From Haloarcula sebkhae (GTDB taxonomy: Archaea; Halobacteriota; Halobacteria; Halobacteriales; Haloarculaceae), in contig NZ_BMPD01000002.1 of the NCBI RefSeq assembly GCF_014647415.1, positions 462,324 through 526,323 of the forward strand: a DNA stretch of 64,000 nucleotides. The letters run 5' to 3'. This document shows, piece by piece, positions 26,096-33,454 of the stretch. How positions within the stretch are numbered: position 1 is the first letter of the stretch; each line of letters starts with the position of its first letter. The notes below the pieces were generated by a model, which did not search any database, was not told the DNA's origin, and saw nothing but the letters and a program-made list of their open reading frames with translations. The position numbers and the translations under genes were made by a program.

Positions 26096-26111
26096 GTCTA
26101 TAAATATAGAC
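26096..26111. promoter_or_regulatory. Operator overlapping the repressor TATA box
   Basis: GTCTATA and TATAGAC form a perfect 7-bp inverted repeat around AA. On the minus strand the same bases form a TATA box about 27 bases before a start site near 26075, which supports the ATG at 26044. A repressor bound here would block its own promoter. Confidence 0.6.
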
Positions 26112-26120
26112 ACGCTGTCC

Positions 26121-26160
26121 AATCATTTCCCCAAATACTAATACCCGTGGGGAATCATTT
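26121..26160. promoter_or_regulatory. Composite repeat in divergent control region
   Basis: AATCATTT occurs twice as a direct repeat (26121-26128 and 26153-26160), and between the copies TTCCCCA and TGGGGAA form an inverted pair. These elements lie between the repressor and the zinc-ribbon operon and look like multiple protein-binding sites. Confidence 0.5.
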
Positions 26161-26198
26161 GGACATTACGGTCGACGCGACGCTCCCTCAGGGTTGTA

Positions 26199-26266
26199 GC
26201 ACTCTGGAAAACGGAGTGCGACACCGTGTCACCAGCACGGGTGTCGCGTCGGTTGCAGGAGCAACC
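26199..26266 (+). promoter_or_regulatory. Three consecutive hairpins before the zinc-ribbon operon
   Basis: Three stems follow one another: GCACTC/GAGTGC (26199-26219, extended by wobble pairs to a GAAAA loop), GCGACACC/GGTGTCGC (26218-26247) and GGTTGC/GCAACC with an AGGA loop (26251-26266). They end four bases before the ATG at 26270. They would form a structured 5' leader or a small RNA, and could control translation of the first gene. Confidence 0.5.
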
Positions 26267-26269
26267 GTG

Positions 26270-26473
26270 ATGAACGCAACACACGGGGGCGACAAAAGCC
26301 TCCCGCACGATTCAGCGCGTTACGAACAGGATACTAACTGGAAAGCAAACGTTACCTGTCCGTTCTGTGGCAGGCCCGTCGACGGGCTCACCGCGGACGA
26401 GCGGACGACCATCGACTCGTGTGGCCACAGCGCGGCCGCACTGACGACTGAGCGCGTTCTGGAGCAAGCATGA
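26270..26473 (+). CDS. Small zinc-finger protein
   Basis: This 67-residue protein starts at the ATG at 26270, right after the hairpin series. A much longer open frame running in from 25019 is only the shadow of genes on the other strand. It has CPFCG and a downstream SCGH pair, a likely C2-CH zinc site, in an otherwise polar sequence. It overlaps the next gene by four bases (ATGA). Small zinc fingers like this are common in haloarchaeal plasmids and proviruses. The role is unknown. Confidence 0.65.
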   Translation: MNATHGGDKSLPHDSARYEQDTNWKANVTCPFCGRPVDGLTADERTTIDSCGHSAAALTTERVLEQA

Positions 26474-27366
26474 GAGAAATTACCGACAGCGACGGAAGTG
26501 CCGACAGCATCGGATTGCGCGACATCAAGGACATCGGCGTCGCCAACGGCGAGTCGTGGGCCGAGGCCGCGGAGCGACTTCGCAGGCGCGACGACGACCG
26601 CTGGCACTACTGCGTGTGTGGCGCTCGCTTCAGGTCTCGTGGCCCAGCGCTTCAGTGCTGTAGTGACCGCTTCGCGGAGATCGTCACCGACGGTGGCACG
26701 CGGATAGTCGCGGAAACCAAGCACTACGCCGACGGGTCATTCGTCGTCTGTCCCGACTGCGGCGGCGATCTGGAGTACCAGAAGCGTGAGGTGGTGATCT
26801 GTCCCGACTGTGACGCTGAGTTCAGCCATTACTACGCTGACGACGGGACGAACAAACTGTTCCGAGCGCCCGATATGGACCGAGTGACGACTGTCTACGA
26901 CCCGGCCGACGATCAACGCGATGACGACGAAGAACTCGTCACCGACGGCGGGCAAGACCAGACGCCGCTGGACCACCTCTTCGTTGAGGACGCTGACGAC
27001 CGGCCCGACGAGGTTGTCGTTGAGAATCTGACCACGCTGGATGCCGACGAGTTCGTCGCCCAACTGGAGTCGCTGGCCAACGCCGCCGAGACGGTTTCCA
27101 GACTGACCGCCGACCTCGAACGTCTCCGACAGACCGGTCTCACCGACGACGACGCGCGAGACCTCATCTACGGACGAAACGCTGGAGTGGCCAAACAAGA
27201 CATCGAGGCGTTGTTCGACGCTGTCGACCAGCTGAAAGACGGCCGGACGAAGCGCGACCCTGTACAGCGGCTTCTGTCCGAGGTGTCCGGTCTCCCGCTC
27301 TCGGAAACGTCCGAGCTGATGGATGAACTCGACCGCTTGCAGCGTCGCTACGGAGGCGAGGTCTGA
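26470..27366 (+). CDS. Zinc-ribbon protein with helical C-terminus
   Basis: This 298-residue acidic protein has a CVCGARF...CC group near residues 40-58 and a zinc ribbon CPDCGGD...CPDCDAEF around 94-120. An Asp/Glu-rich linker follows, then a long helical C-terminal part (about 175-295) with coiled-coil character. It is coupled to the small zinc-finger gene before it and followed within two bases by another. It has no recognised enzymatic motif. Nucleic-acid binding within a mobile element is plausible. Confidence 0.68.
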   Translation: MREITDSDGSADSIGLRDIKDIGVANGESWAEAAERLRRRDDDRWHYCVCGARFRSRGPALQCCSDRFAEIVTDGGTRIVAETKHYADGSFVVCPDCGGDLEYQKREVVICPDCDAEFSHYYADDGTNKLFRAPDMDRVTTVYDPADDQRDDDEELVTDGGQDQTPLDHLFVEDADDRPDEVVVENLTTLDADEFVAQLESLANAAETVSRLTADLERLRQTGLTDDDARDLIYGRNAGVAKQDIEALFDAVDQLKDGRTKRDPVQRLLSEVSGLPLSETSELMDELDRLQRRYGGEV

Positions 27367-27367
27367 G

Positions 27368-27577
27368 ATGCCGACCTGCCAGGGATGCGGATCAACAGTC
27401 ACCGACCAGTATGTCCAGGTATTCACGCCCGACGGTGTCGACCAGCCCCGGGTCTGTCCGTTCTGTGAGGATCGGGTCCGCGACGGCGCGGGGTTCGCAA
27501 GGCGCGGTCGACTCGACACAACAACGGTACGGAGCCGACTCGGTACGATCCTGAAAAGAGCGACTGACGACGGCTGA
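27368..27577 (+). CDS. Small zinc-ribbon protein
   Basis: This 69-residue protein from the ATG at 27368, one base after the previous stop, has CQGCG and CPFCEDR, a four-cysteine zinc ribbon, and a basic C-terminal helix. It is the last gene of the three-gene zinc-protein operon. The family is unknown. Confidence 0.65.
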   Translation: MPTCQGCGSTVTDQYVQVFTPDGVDQPRVCPFCEDRVRDGAGFARRGRLDTTTVRSRLGTILKRATDDG

Positions 27578-27614
27578 TAGTAGCGACTCGGCGGTTCTGG
27601 CCCACTGGTGGAAA

Positions 27615-27639
27615 TCCGGTTCGATTCCGGATGGGTCAC
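27615..27639 (+). other. tRNA 3'-end-like sequence, possible attachment site
   Basis: TCCGG-TTCGATT-CCGGA is a perfect T-arm with a canonical TTCRANY loop. It is followed by seven bases (TGGGTCA) and a discriminator-like C, as in a tRNA 3' end. No matching 5' half is present upstream, where coding sequence ends at 27577. Fragments like this often mark integration sites of tyrosine-recombinase elements. The nearby integrase supports this, but the tRNA identity cannot be decided. Confidence 0.4.
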
Positions 27640-27641
27640 TC

Positions 27642-27687
27642 GACAGCGAGCGCGTCTCAGCTTGGGACCCTAGCCGCGCTCGCTGTC
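27642..27687. repeat. 13-bp perfect inverted repeat beside integrase
   Basis: GACAGCGAGCGCG and its exact reverse complement are separated by 20 bases, starting two bases after the tRNA-like end. It may be a terminator for the zinc-protein operon or an arm-type site for the integrase at 27767. Confidence 0.6.
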
Positions 27688-27766
27688 ACCAACAGAGACC
27701 CATGCAAACACACACAGACCACGGGTTTGGTAGTTTCGACCGTCGAGTATCGGGAGGTGTCGCGCG

Positions 27767-28822
27767 GTGAGTCAGCCACCGGTCGAGGACCCCGGCGAGT
27801 TGTCGGTTCGGGAGATTTACGAGATGTTCCTCGACGCGCGGCAGTTGGATTACACTGCTGAGACGCTTCGCGACTACGAGACGAGACTTCGCCAGTTCGT
27901 GGAGTGGGCGGAGGACCGCGAGGATATCGAGTGTATTGGCGATGTGACAGGCTGGCATTTGGAGCAGTTCAAGCTGTTCCGCCAAGGGCAGGACCTCGCT
28001 CCGACGACGATCAAGGGCCAGATGACGGCGTTGAAGGTCTGGCTGGAGTACGCGGCCGGCATCGAGGCGGTCGACGAGATGCTGCCGTACAAGGTCAACA
28101 TCCCGGTGCTCAGTCAGACTGACGAGACTGACGACACGCTGTTAGAAGCTGAGGACGCGCAGGCGCTCATTCAGCACTATCGGGAGTCTCGCGTCGAGTA
28201 CGCCAGCGTGAACCACGTCGTGCTCGAACTCGCGTGGTTCACTGGAGCGCGTCTTGGTGCGCTTCGGTCGCTCGATGTGTCGGACTATCAGCCCGATGAC
28301 CAGCTCGTCTGGTTCCGCCACCATCCGGACACGACGCCGCTGAAAAAGAAGATGGACGGCGAGCGCCCGGTTGGGCTGCCGGCCGAGACGTGCCAGGTGT
28401 TGGACGTGTGGATTGAGCAGGTTCGCCAAGAGCGGCGTGACGGGGGCGGTCGTCGGCCGCTGCTGGTCGGACGACAGGGCCGACCTGCGAGCTCGACAAT
28501 TCAGAATTGGGTTTATCAGGCGACGCTGCCGTGCGTCGCGGGACCGTGTCCGCATGGGAAGTCACCGCGGACCTGCGAGTGGACTGAACGCAACACCGCG
28601 AGTCAGTGCCCGTCATCGCGATCGCCCCACCAGGTGCGGACGGGTTCGATCACGTGGCAACTGAACTCGGGCCTGTCCTACGAGGCCGTTGGCGAGCGCG
28701 TGAACAGCGACCCGGACACGCTCCGGCGATACTACGACAAGGCCAGCGACGTGGAGAAGCTCGAAGAGCGGCGTCGCGCCTTCGTCGATCAACTGGAGTT
28801 CTCAGATTCCGATGATAGTTAG
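27767..28822 (+). CDS. Tyrosine recombinase/integrase
   Basis: This 351-residue integrase starts at a GTG preceded by GGAGGTG seven bases upstream. Residues 10-110 form the SAM-like core-binding domain. The catalytic domain shows Arg162 (TGARLGALRS), His288 and Arg291 (PHQVR) and Tyr322/323 (RRYYDKA). A cysteine cluster (Cys256, 261, 270, 281) before the HxxR box suggests a bound zinc, as in several haloarchaeal integrases. It is the last accessory gene before ordinary chromosome and probably belongs to the island to its left or to a tRNA-fragment site beside it. Confidence 0.9.
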   Translation: MSQPPVEDPGELSVREIYEMFLDARQLDYTAETLRDYETRLRQFVEWAEDREDIECIGDVTGWHLEQFKLFRQGQDLAPTTIKGQMTALKVWLEYAAGIEAVDEMLPYKVNIPVLSQTDETDDTLLEAEDAQALIQHYRESRVEYASVNHVVLELAWFTGARLGALRSLDVSDYQPDDQLVWFRHHPDTTPLKKKMDGERPVGLPAETCQVLDVWIEQVRQERRDGGGRRPLLVGRQGRPASSTIQNWVYQATLPCVAGPCPHGKSPRTCEWTERNTASQCPSSRSPHQVRTGSITWQLNSGLSYEAVGERVNSDPDTLRRYYDKASDVEKLEERRRAFVDQLEFSDSDDS

Positions 28823-29078
28823 ACAACTCAACAGCAGTACGATTAGCCGAATCGAAGATAAATACACCAGTAACTCGATAGGTGCTAACCCTCCGACCCC
28901 ATACTGTTACCCTTCCAGACCTGTCTATTCATTGATTTTCGCGTAGTATTACAGCTAAATAATCTATATCTGTCTTCAAAAACCCGCTCTCAGCGAAGCC
29001 AGCGCATTCCGGAATCATAGATTCTCGAAATCAGTTCCAAGTTGGGACGCCAACACTGCCTAAGTCCAATGAGTTTAC

Positions 29079-29103
29079 TGCGTGGGGGATATCTGCCCAC
29101 GCA
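29079..29103 (+). promoter_or_regulatory. Hairpin ending at carbonic anhydrase start codon
   Basis: TGCGTGGG and CCCACGCA form a perfect 8-bp stem whose last base is the A of the ATG at 29103. The 9-base loop contains GATATC. It could hide the start codon or act as an operator. The 250 bases before it are AT-rich and without a gene. Confidence 0.45.
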
Positions 29104-29783
29104 TGAGTCAGTTATTACGTGATTTACTTGTCGGAAACGCCGACCACGCGGTGGAGTTCCGGGACCGGTTCGACAGCGTCCAGAACTCTCAAAGGCCAGA
29201 TGCTGTCACGGTCTGTTGCTCCGACTCGCGGGTGCTCCAGGACCATATGTGGGGCAACAGCGAGCCGGGGCATCTCTTTACCTGTAGCAATATCGGGAAC
29301 CGAGTCATTCAGCGGACCGCATCCGGCGAGGCGGTGTCCGGTGACGTACTGTACCCGATCGAGCATACGATGACCGAAACTGCCGTCGTCGTCGGCCACA
29401 CCGGTTGTGGAGCGGTGACGGCAACCTATGACGACCTGACGGACGGCCTCGACGAACCGGCGGGCATTGATCACTGTCTCAGTGTTCTCAAGCCCCATCT
29501 CGAGCCGGCACTGGAACACCTCCCAGAAGATATCGAGCGGGCGGCAGCCGTCAACCGACTCGTTGAGTACAACGTCGACAGGCAAGTCGAGTTCCTCCGA
29601 GGCAGCGACGACGTGCCCGACACCGTCGACGTGTTCGGTGTCGTCTACGACTTTCAGGACGTGTACGGGGGGCAACGGGGTGAGGTCCACGTCATCAACG
29701 TCGACGGCGAAACCGATGTCGACGCGCTCCGGGCGGCCAACCCCGATATCGACTCACGGATCAATCGCCTCTGGGAGTACTAG
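29103..29783 (+). CDS. Beta-class carbonic anhydrase
   Basis: This enzyme interconverts CO2 and bicarbonate in the cytoplasm. It is 226 residues from the ATG at 29103. The zinc ligands and catalytic dyad are visible: Cys39-Ser-Asp41-Ser-Arg43 (CCSDSRV), His99 and Cys102 in GHTGCGA. The length is normal for the family. It stands alone on its strand at the start of the conserved chromosome part. Confidence 0.92.
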   Translation: MSQLLRDLLVGNADHAVEFRDRFDSVQNSQRPDAVTVCCSDSRVLQDHMWGNSEPGHLFTCSNIGNRVIQRTASGEAVSGDVLYPIEHTMTETAVVVGHTGCGAVTATYDDLTDGLDEPAGIDHCLSVLKPHLEPALEHLPEDIERAAAVNRLVEYNVDRQVEFLRGSDDVPDTVDVFGVVYDFQDVYGGQRGEVHVINVDGETDVDALRAANPDIDSRINRLWEY

Positions 29784-29881
29784 TCCGGCTACCGGCTTTC
29801 GCGCTGTTCGACCGTATTCAGTTCGATAACAGTCTCCACCACTATTAAAAGGGTTTTATGGAACCATTAGGATTTCACTGA

Positions 29882-29907
29882 TGGTAACACTCTTTATCTG
29901 TGGTAAC
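29882..29907 (+). promoter_or_regulatory. vapBC promoter with direct repeats
   Basis: TGGTAAC occurs twice, 19 bases apart (29882-29888 and 29901-29907), flanking a TATA-like TCTTTATC. The box is about 26 bases before the vapB ATG, so the transcript is probably leaderless, and the repeats are good candidates for antitoxin binding. Confidence 0.5.
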
Positions 29908-29919
29908 TAAGTCCGTTCT

Positions 29920-30165
29920 ATGTCAACAGAAACGGATGCACAGGGACGGCTGTATATCCCAAAAGAGGTGCGCGAAAAGTACGGCCAGAAGTATCACATT
30001 GTCATGTACGAGGACAGAATCGAACTGATCCCCGTCGCAGACGATCCACTCACCGCTGTCCGTGAGGCAGCAGGTGAGCTTCACGATGCATCCGTCCAGG
30101 AGATTCAAGATGATATCGAGGCGGAAGCGAAAGACGTAGCTGAGGAGGACGGTGGCGACAGATGA
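29920..30165 (+). CDS. vapB: AbrB-type antitoxin (VapB)
   Basis: This 81-residue protein has the AbrB swapped-hairpin fold in its first half (TDAQGRLYIPKEVREKYG) and an acidic tail that would wrap the toxin. It overlaps the PIN-domain gene by four bases (ATGA), the classical VapBC arrangement. It would neutralise VapC and repress the operon. Confidence 0.85.
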   Translation: MSTETDAQGRLYIPKEVREKYGQKYHIVMYEDRIELIPVADDPLTAVREAAGELHDASVQEIQDDIEAEAKDVAEEDGGDR

Positions 30166-30548
30166 CGGTGTATGTCGAGACAGATTTCCTGCTCGCACTG
30201 GCAAAGGATACCGGTTGGCTACAGAGCTCCGCAGAGGACGCCCTCGTCGAGTACGATGTCGAAACGTCACCGTTCTCGTACCTCGAACTCCTTCTCGCTC
30301 GGGAACGTTACGAGTTCGACTACGTTCCGCTGGTAGCAAACCTGCTCGAACTCGTCCCCGTACGAAACGAGGAAGAGAAACAGGTAGTTCTGAAAGCCGT
30401 TAACTACTACGACGAGGGAATGACGCCGTTCGACGCATTTCATGCAGCGACTGCGGAAACGCGGGGATTGGATGTCCTCTCCTCTGAGAAGGACTATGGA
30501 GAAGTGGAGGTCGACCGAGTCCCACTCGAACCGACCGACAAAGAATGA
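30162..30548 (+). CDS. vapC: PIN-domain toxin (VapC)
   Basis: This 128-residue PIN ribonuclease-type toxin shows the acidic residues expected at the Mg2+ site: Asp8 (ETDFLLAL), a Glu in SYLELLLARE, and Asp/Asp in TPFDAFHAAT and SSEKDYGEV. It is coupled to vapB. The length is normal and no disruption is seen. Confidence 0.87.
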   Translation: MTVYVETDFLLALAKDTGWLQSSAEDALVEYDVETSPFSYLELLLARERYEFDYVPLVANLLELVPVRNEEEKQVVLKAVNYYDEGMTPFDAFHAATAETRGLDVLSSEKDYGEVEVDRVPLEPTDKE

Positions 30549-30740
30549 CTTCGGACTGAAAAGAGAGTTGCACAGTCCTGAATCATGGTTTTCACGATAG
30601 TTATGCTGACCACGGGTGCGACAGACCGGACCAACTCTTCCGACTGCCCGTCGAGTCCAAAAGTTCGGACGGTGGAGCGAGTAACATCGCACTCAAGCCA
30701 CTAATACGCGTATAGAAGTCCTATTGAAGCCGTTCTTCTG

Positions 30741-31034
30741 CTACCGACTCTCTCGCTGTTCGACCTTGTTCAGTTCGATCAGCAACCGGAAAATCGCTTT
30801 CACGAGGTTTTCGTCGACATCGAATTGCTCCGCGTTGTCACCGGCGCGGTCCATGACGGCCTGCTCCTGTTGCTCGTCGGTCGTCGGTAGCCCCTTCTCG
30901 TCTTTGACCTGTGCGATGGTGTCAGCCACGTAGGTTCGCTGTGCGATTTTCTCGACGATCTCCCGGTCGATAGTCCGGATTTCGTCGCGCAGTTCGTCCA
31001 GCGACATGTCCTCTGGGTTCGGATTCGTGCTCAT
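30741..31034 (-). CDS. Chorismate mutase (AroQ type)
   Basis: This 97-residue all-helical enzyme converts chorismate to prephenate on the way to Phe and Tyr. The first helix has LDELRDEIRTIDREIVEKIAQR, followed by VADTIAQVKDEKG, the AroQ pattern with catalytic Arg and Lys. It overlaps the shikimate kinase gene by four bases, so both aromatic-pathway genes are coupled. Confidence 0.93.
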   Translation of the reverse strand: MSTNPNPEDMSLDELRDEIRTIDREIVEKIAQRTYVADTIAQVKDEKGLPTTDEQQEQAVMDRAGDNAEQFDVDENLVKAIFRLLIELNKVEQRESR

Positions 31035-31909
31035 ACTGTGTGTGTTCCCTCGGTTTGTGTCGTCGTCAGCCAGGTCGCCCCGGGTCGCTCGTCCCAGGCG
31101 TCCTGTACGGCTTCGAGTGCGGCCCGCTCACCGACGGCGGTGAACGACGGTCCCGTCCCCGACAGGGAAACGCCCTCGACGTGCTGGAGCGCGTCGAGTA
31201 CCGGGTCCGTCTCGAAGTCCAGCGCGGCCGAGAACGCGAGCCCGTTGACTGTCATAGCCCGCTGGTAGTCGCCGTCGAGCGCGAGATCCTCGACGAGGCG
31301 AGCCATCGGTGCGATCTGCCGGCATCGCTCGACATCTGCGTCAGCACTAAACGACTGTTCCGGTGGCGTCCAGACGAGCACGTCCCAGTCGACTTCCTCG
31401 CGGGCCAGGAGTGCGTCGTCCTCGTTGTCAGTGACGGTGACGCCGCCGAGCATCGACGCCGACGCGTCGTCGAAGGCCCCGGTGACGGTGACACCCACGT
31501 CGCGAGCGGCCATGACGCCCAGACGGGCCATGTCCTCACGGCTCATCCGCTCGGTCGCATCGAGGGCGTCGAGCGTCGCCATGACGGTCGCGTTTGCGGC
31601 CGCGCTGGAGCTTTTGAGCCCCGACGCCATCGGGACCTCGCTCTCGGTGGTGACGGTCCCGCCGGAGACCGCCGGGACGCCCACGTTCTGTGGACCGCCG
31701 TGGGCATCAATAACGTACTCGACACAGCGCTCGATGAGCCGCGTGTCGGCGTCCGGCGCACCGTCCACCTCGCCGGTGACACCGTCGGTCTCAGTCGAGA
31801 GCGTGACGGTCGCTGTCGTGTACTCGTCGATAGCAAACGCCGCGCCGTGGCCGGTCGCGAGCGCGTTGAGGACCGTCCCTGCTGCGGGCGCTGCTGCCTT
31901 CCCTTCCAT
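31031..31909 (-). CDS. aroK: Shikimate kinase, archaeal GHMP type
   Basis: This 292-residue GHMP kinase phosphorylates shikimate in aromatic amino-acid synthesis. The ATP loop is PMASGLKSSSAAANA, and motif 3 is SLSGTGPSF near the C-terminus. Archaea use this fold in place of the bacterial P-loop enzyme. It is the first gene of a two-gene operon with chorismate mutase. Confidence 0.94.
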   Translation of the reverse strand: MEGKAAAPAAGTVLNALATGHGAAFAIDEYTTATVTLSTETDGVTGEVDGAPDADTRLIERCVEYVIDAHGGPQNVGVPAVSGGTVTTESEVPMASGLKSSSAAANATVMATLDALDATERMSREDMARLGVMAARDVGVTVTGAFDDASASMLGGVTVTDNEDDALLAREEVDWDVLVWTPPEQSFSADADVERCRQIAPMARLVEDLALDGDYQRAMTVNGLAFSAALDFETDPVLDALQHVEGVSLSGTGPSFTAVGERAALEAVQDAWDERPGATWLTTTQTEGTHTV

Positions 31910-32050
31910 CGACGTGTACTCTCACACGGACCTATTTACTAACTGCGATACCCCTGTAGCGGCCACATTGACCGCAGCAGCGAAGCGATCGCGTCACAGT
32001 AAGACGGACAACACTATACCGACCAGTTCGAAGGGAGCCAGCAACGGGAA

Positions 32051-32488
32051 ATGAGCATCGGGAACATACTTCGTGGACTCGCGGCGGGCATCGCGGTTCT
32101 GGGCTACGTCAGCCTGTTTCTGTTGTTACAGGTCCAGGCAGCCACAGTATCGGCGCTGGCGGGGGTTGCAGTGCTCTCCACTGCTGCGCTCGTCATTGCT
32201 GGTGGTCGGCCCGCAGTTCGCCAACTTCTGGGTCGCGGGTCGTCCTCTCAGTCGGACACGTCCGGGTGGTGGCTCGCTCGCGTCGAACCCGCACTCGAAG
32301 ACGCCTGGAACACGTATGCGGATCTCGTGCTAACGGTCGGCCTGTGGGGCATCAGTATCACCTCCTTTGGCGGACTCATAACCTACCCCGGCGACAACCC
32401 GCCGTTCGGCCTCGCTATCGTCGGATTCCTGTCGATGGTCTGTGGACTCATCTCGCTCGGGTTTCTCATCGATTCGAGATACGAGTGA
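32051..32488 (+). CDS. Hypothetical membrane protein (four segments)
   Basis: This 145-residue protein has two hydrophobic segments (about 10-30 and 33-50), a polar loop with a WWLARVEPALEDAWNTYADL helix, and two more segments (about 90-110 and 120-140). The family is unknown. It stands alone on its strand. Confidence 0.75.
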   Translation: MSIGNILRGLAAGIAVLGYVSLFLLLQVQAATVSALAGVAVLSTAALVIAGGRPAVRQLLGRGSSSQSDTSGWWLARVEPALEDAWNTYADLVLTVGLWGISITSFGGLITYPGDNPPFGLAIVGFLSMVCGLISLGFLIDSRYE

Positions 32489-32510
32489 AATCGGGAGACT
32501 CGGGTTCCGC

Positions 32511-32645
32511 TCAGGCCGGGAACAGGAGGTACGGCAGAATAAACAGCAACAGGAACATGAACAGGAGGATGATGCCGTAGCCGGCGAGCGTCCCGGCGGC
32601 TGTCAGCCACGCCGGATGGTCGAACTGCTCGGTTAGATGTGCCAT
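32511..32645 (-). CDS. Single-span small membrane protein
   Basis: This 44-residue frame starts at an ATG at 32645. A short polar N-terminus (MAHLTEQFDHPAW) is followed by one strongly hydrophobic segment to the end. It has no shadow gene opposite and has high-GC codon use. Short one-span proteins of this kind are frequent in haloarchaea. The function is unknown. Confidence 0.6.
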   Translation of the reverse strand: MAHLTEQFDHPAWLTAAGTLAGYGIILLFMFLLLFILPYLLFPA

Positions 32646-32769
32646 ATCGTGCGGTTCAATCGGCGACAGTATAGTGGTTTGGGAGCGGGACGTACCCGAA
32701 CTACTGCAGTGTCCTCACTGCGACTGGGAACGGTAGGCTTTCAACGATCGGTTCAGTACACTGGCAAAA

Positions 32770-33453
32770 ATGTATATTGTCATCGTTGGTGCGGGTGATA
32801 TCGGGTCGCCGTTGCTTGAGATTGCGACAGCGGGGGGGAACGAGGTCGTCGTCATCGAACGCAACGAGGAGCGGGCGGAACGCGCATCGAGACAGTACGA
32901 CTGTCTCGTTATCAACGACGACGCGACGGTGAAGGATACGCTGGAGGACGCCGGTGCGGACCGTGCCGACGCGCTCATCTCGACAACCGATCAGGACGCG
33001 ACCAACATCATGGTCTGTCTGCTGGCACAGGAACTGGAGGTGCCGGACATCGTCTCCGTCGTCCACAATCCCGAGCACATGAACGTGTTCCGCCAGATCG
33101 GCGTCAACACGATGCAGAACCCACAGCGGCTCATCGCCGAGTATCTCTACCGGGCTGTCAAACGGCCGTCTATCGTCGACTTCATGCGCATTGGCGATCA
33201 GGCGGAGGTGTTCGAAATAACAGTCACGCCAGATGCTCCGATTGCAGGCAAGACACTAGAGGAGGCCAACACGGAGGGGCTCATTGGCGGCCAGACGCTT
33301 ATCGTGGCCATCGAGCGCAACGGCGACGGTGATCCGATAACGCCCCGCGGCGATACACGCATTGAGGCGAACGATCTGCTCACGGTCTACTCGGGAGACG
33401 GTGCGACACCGGAGGTGACCGACATCTTCGGCCACTCCGAGGATCACAGCTGA
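32770..33453 (+). CDS. trkA: TrkA-type potassium uptake regulator
   Basis: This 227-residue cytoplasmic gating subunit has an N-terminal Rossmann RCK domain with GAGDIGSPLLEIA and an acidic strand-end residue for NAD(H) binding. A C-terminal TrkA-C domain covers about 140-220. It lies one base before trkH and forms a K+ transport operon, important for the high internal K+ of haloarchaea. Confidence 0.92.
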   Translation: MYIVIVGAGDIGSPLLEIATAGGNEVVVIERNEERAERASRQYDCLVINDDATVKDTLEDAGADRADALISTTDQDATNIMVCLLAQELEVPDIVSVVHNPEHMNVFRQIGVNTMQNPQRLIAEYLYRAVKRPSIVDFMRIGDQAEVFEITVTPDAPIAGKTLEEANTEGLIGGQTLIVAIERNGDGDPITPRGDTRIEANDLLTVYSGDGATPEVTDIFGHSEDHS

Positions 33454-33454
33454 C

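Noticed and set aside
26199-26266. A short CRISPR-like repeat group
   Set aside because: The stems differ in sequence and there are no regular spacers, so these are separate hairpins.
25019-26473. A 484-codon open frame on the plus strand
   Set aside because: Most of it lies antisense to hicA, hicB and the repressor gene, and the composition is not protein-like. Only the last 67 codons from 26270 look real.
27565-27639. A full tRNA gene ending at the T-arm-like sequence
   Set aside because: The upstream part does not form a D-arm or anticodon arm, and only four acceptor pairs can be drawn. Only the 3' portion is tRNA-like.
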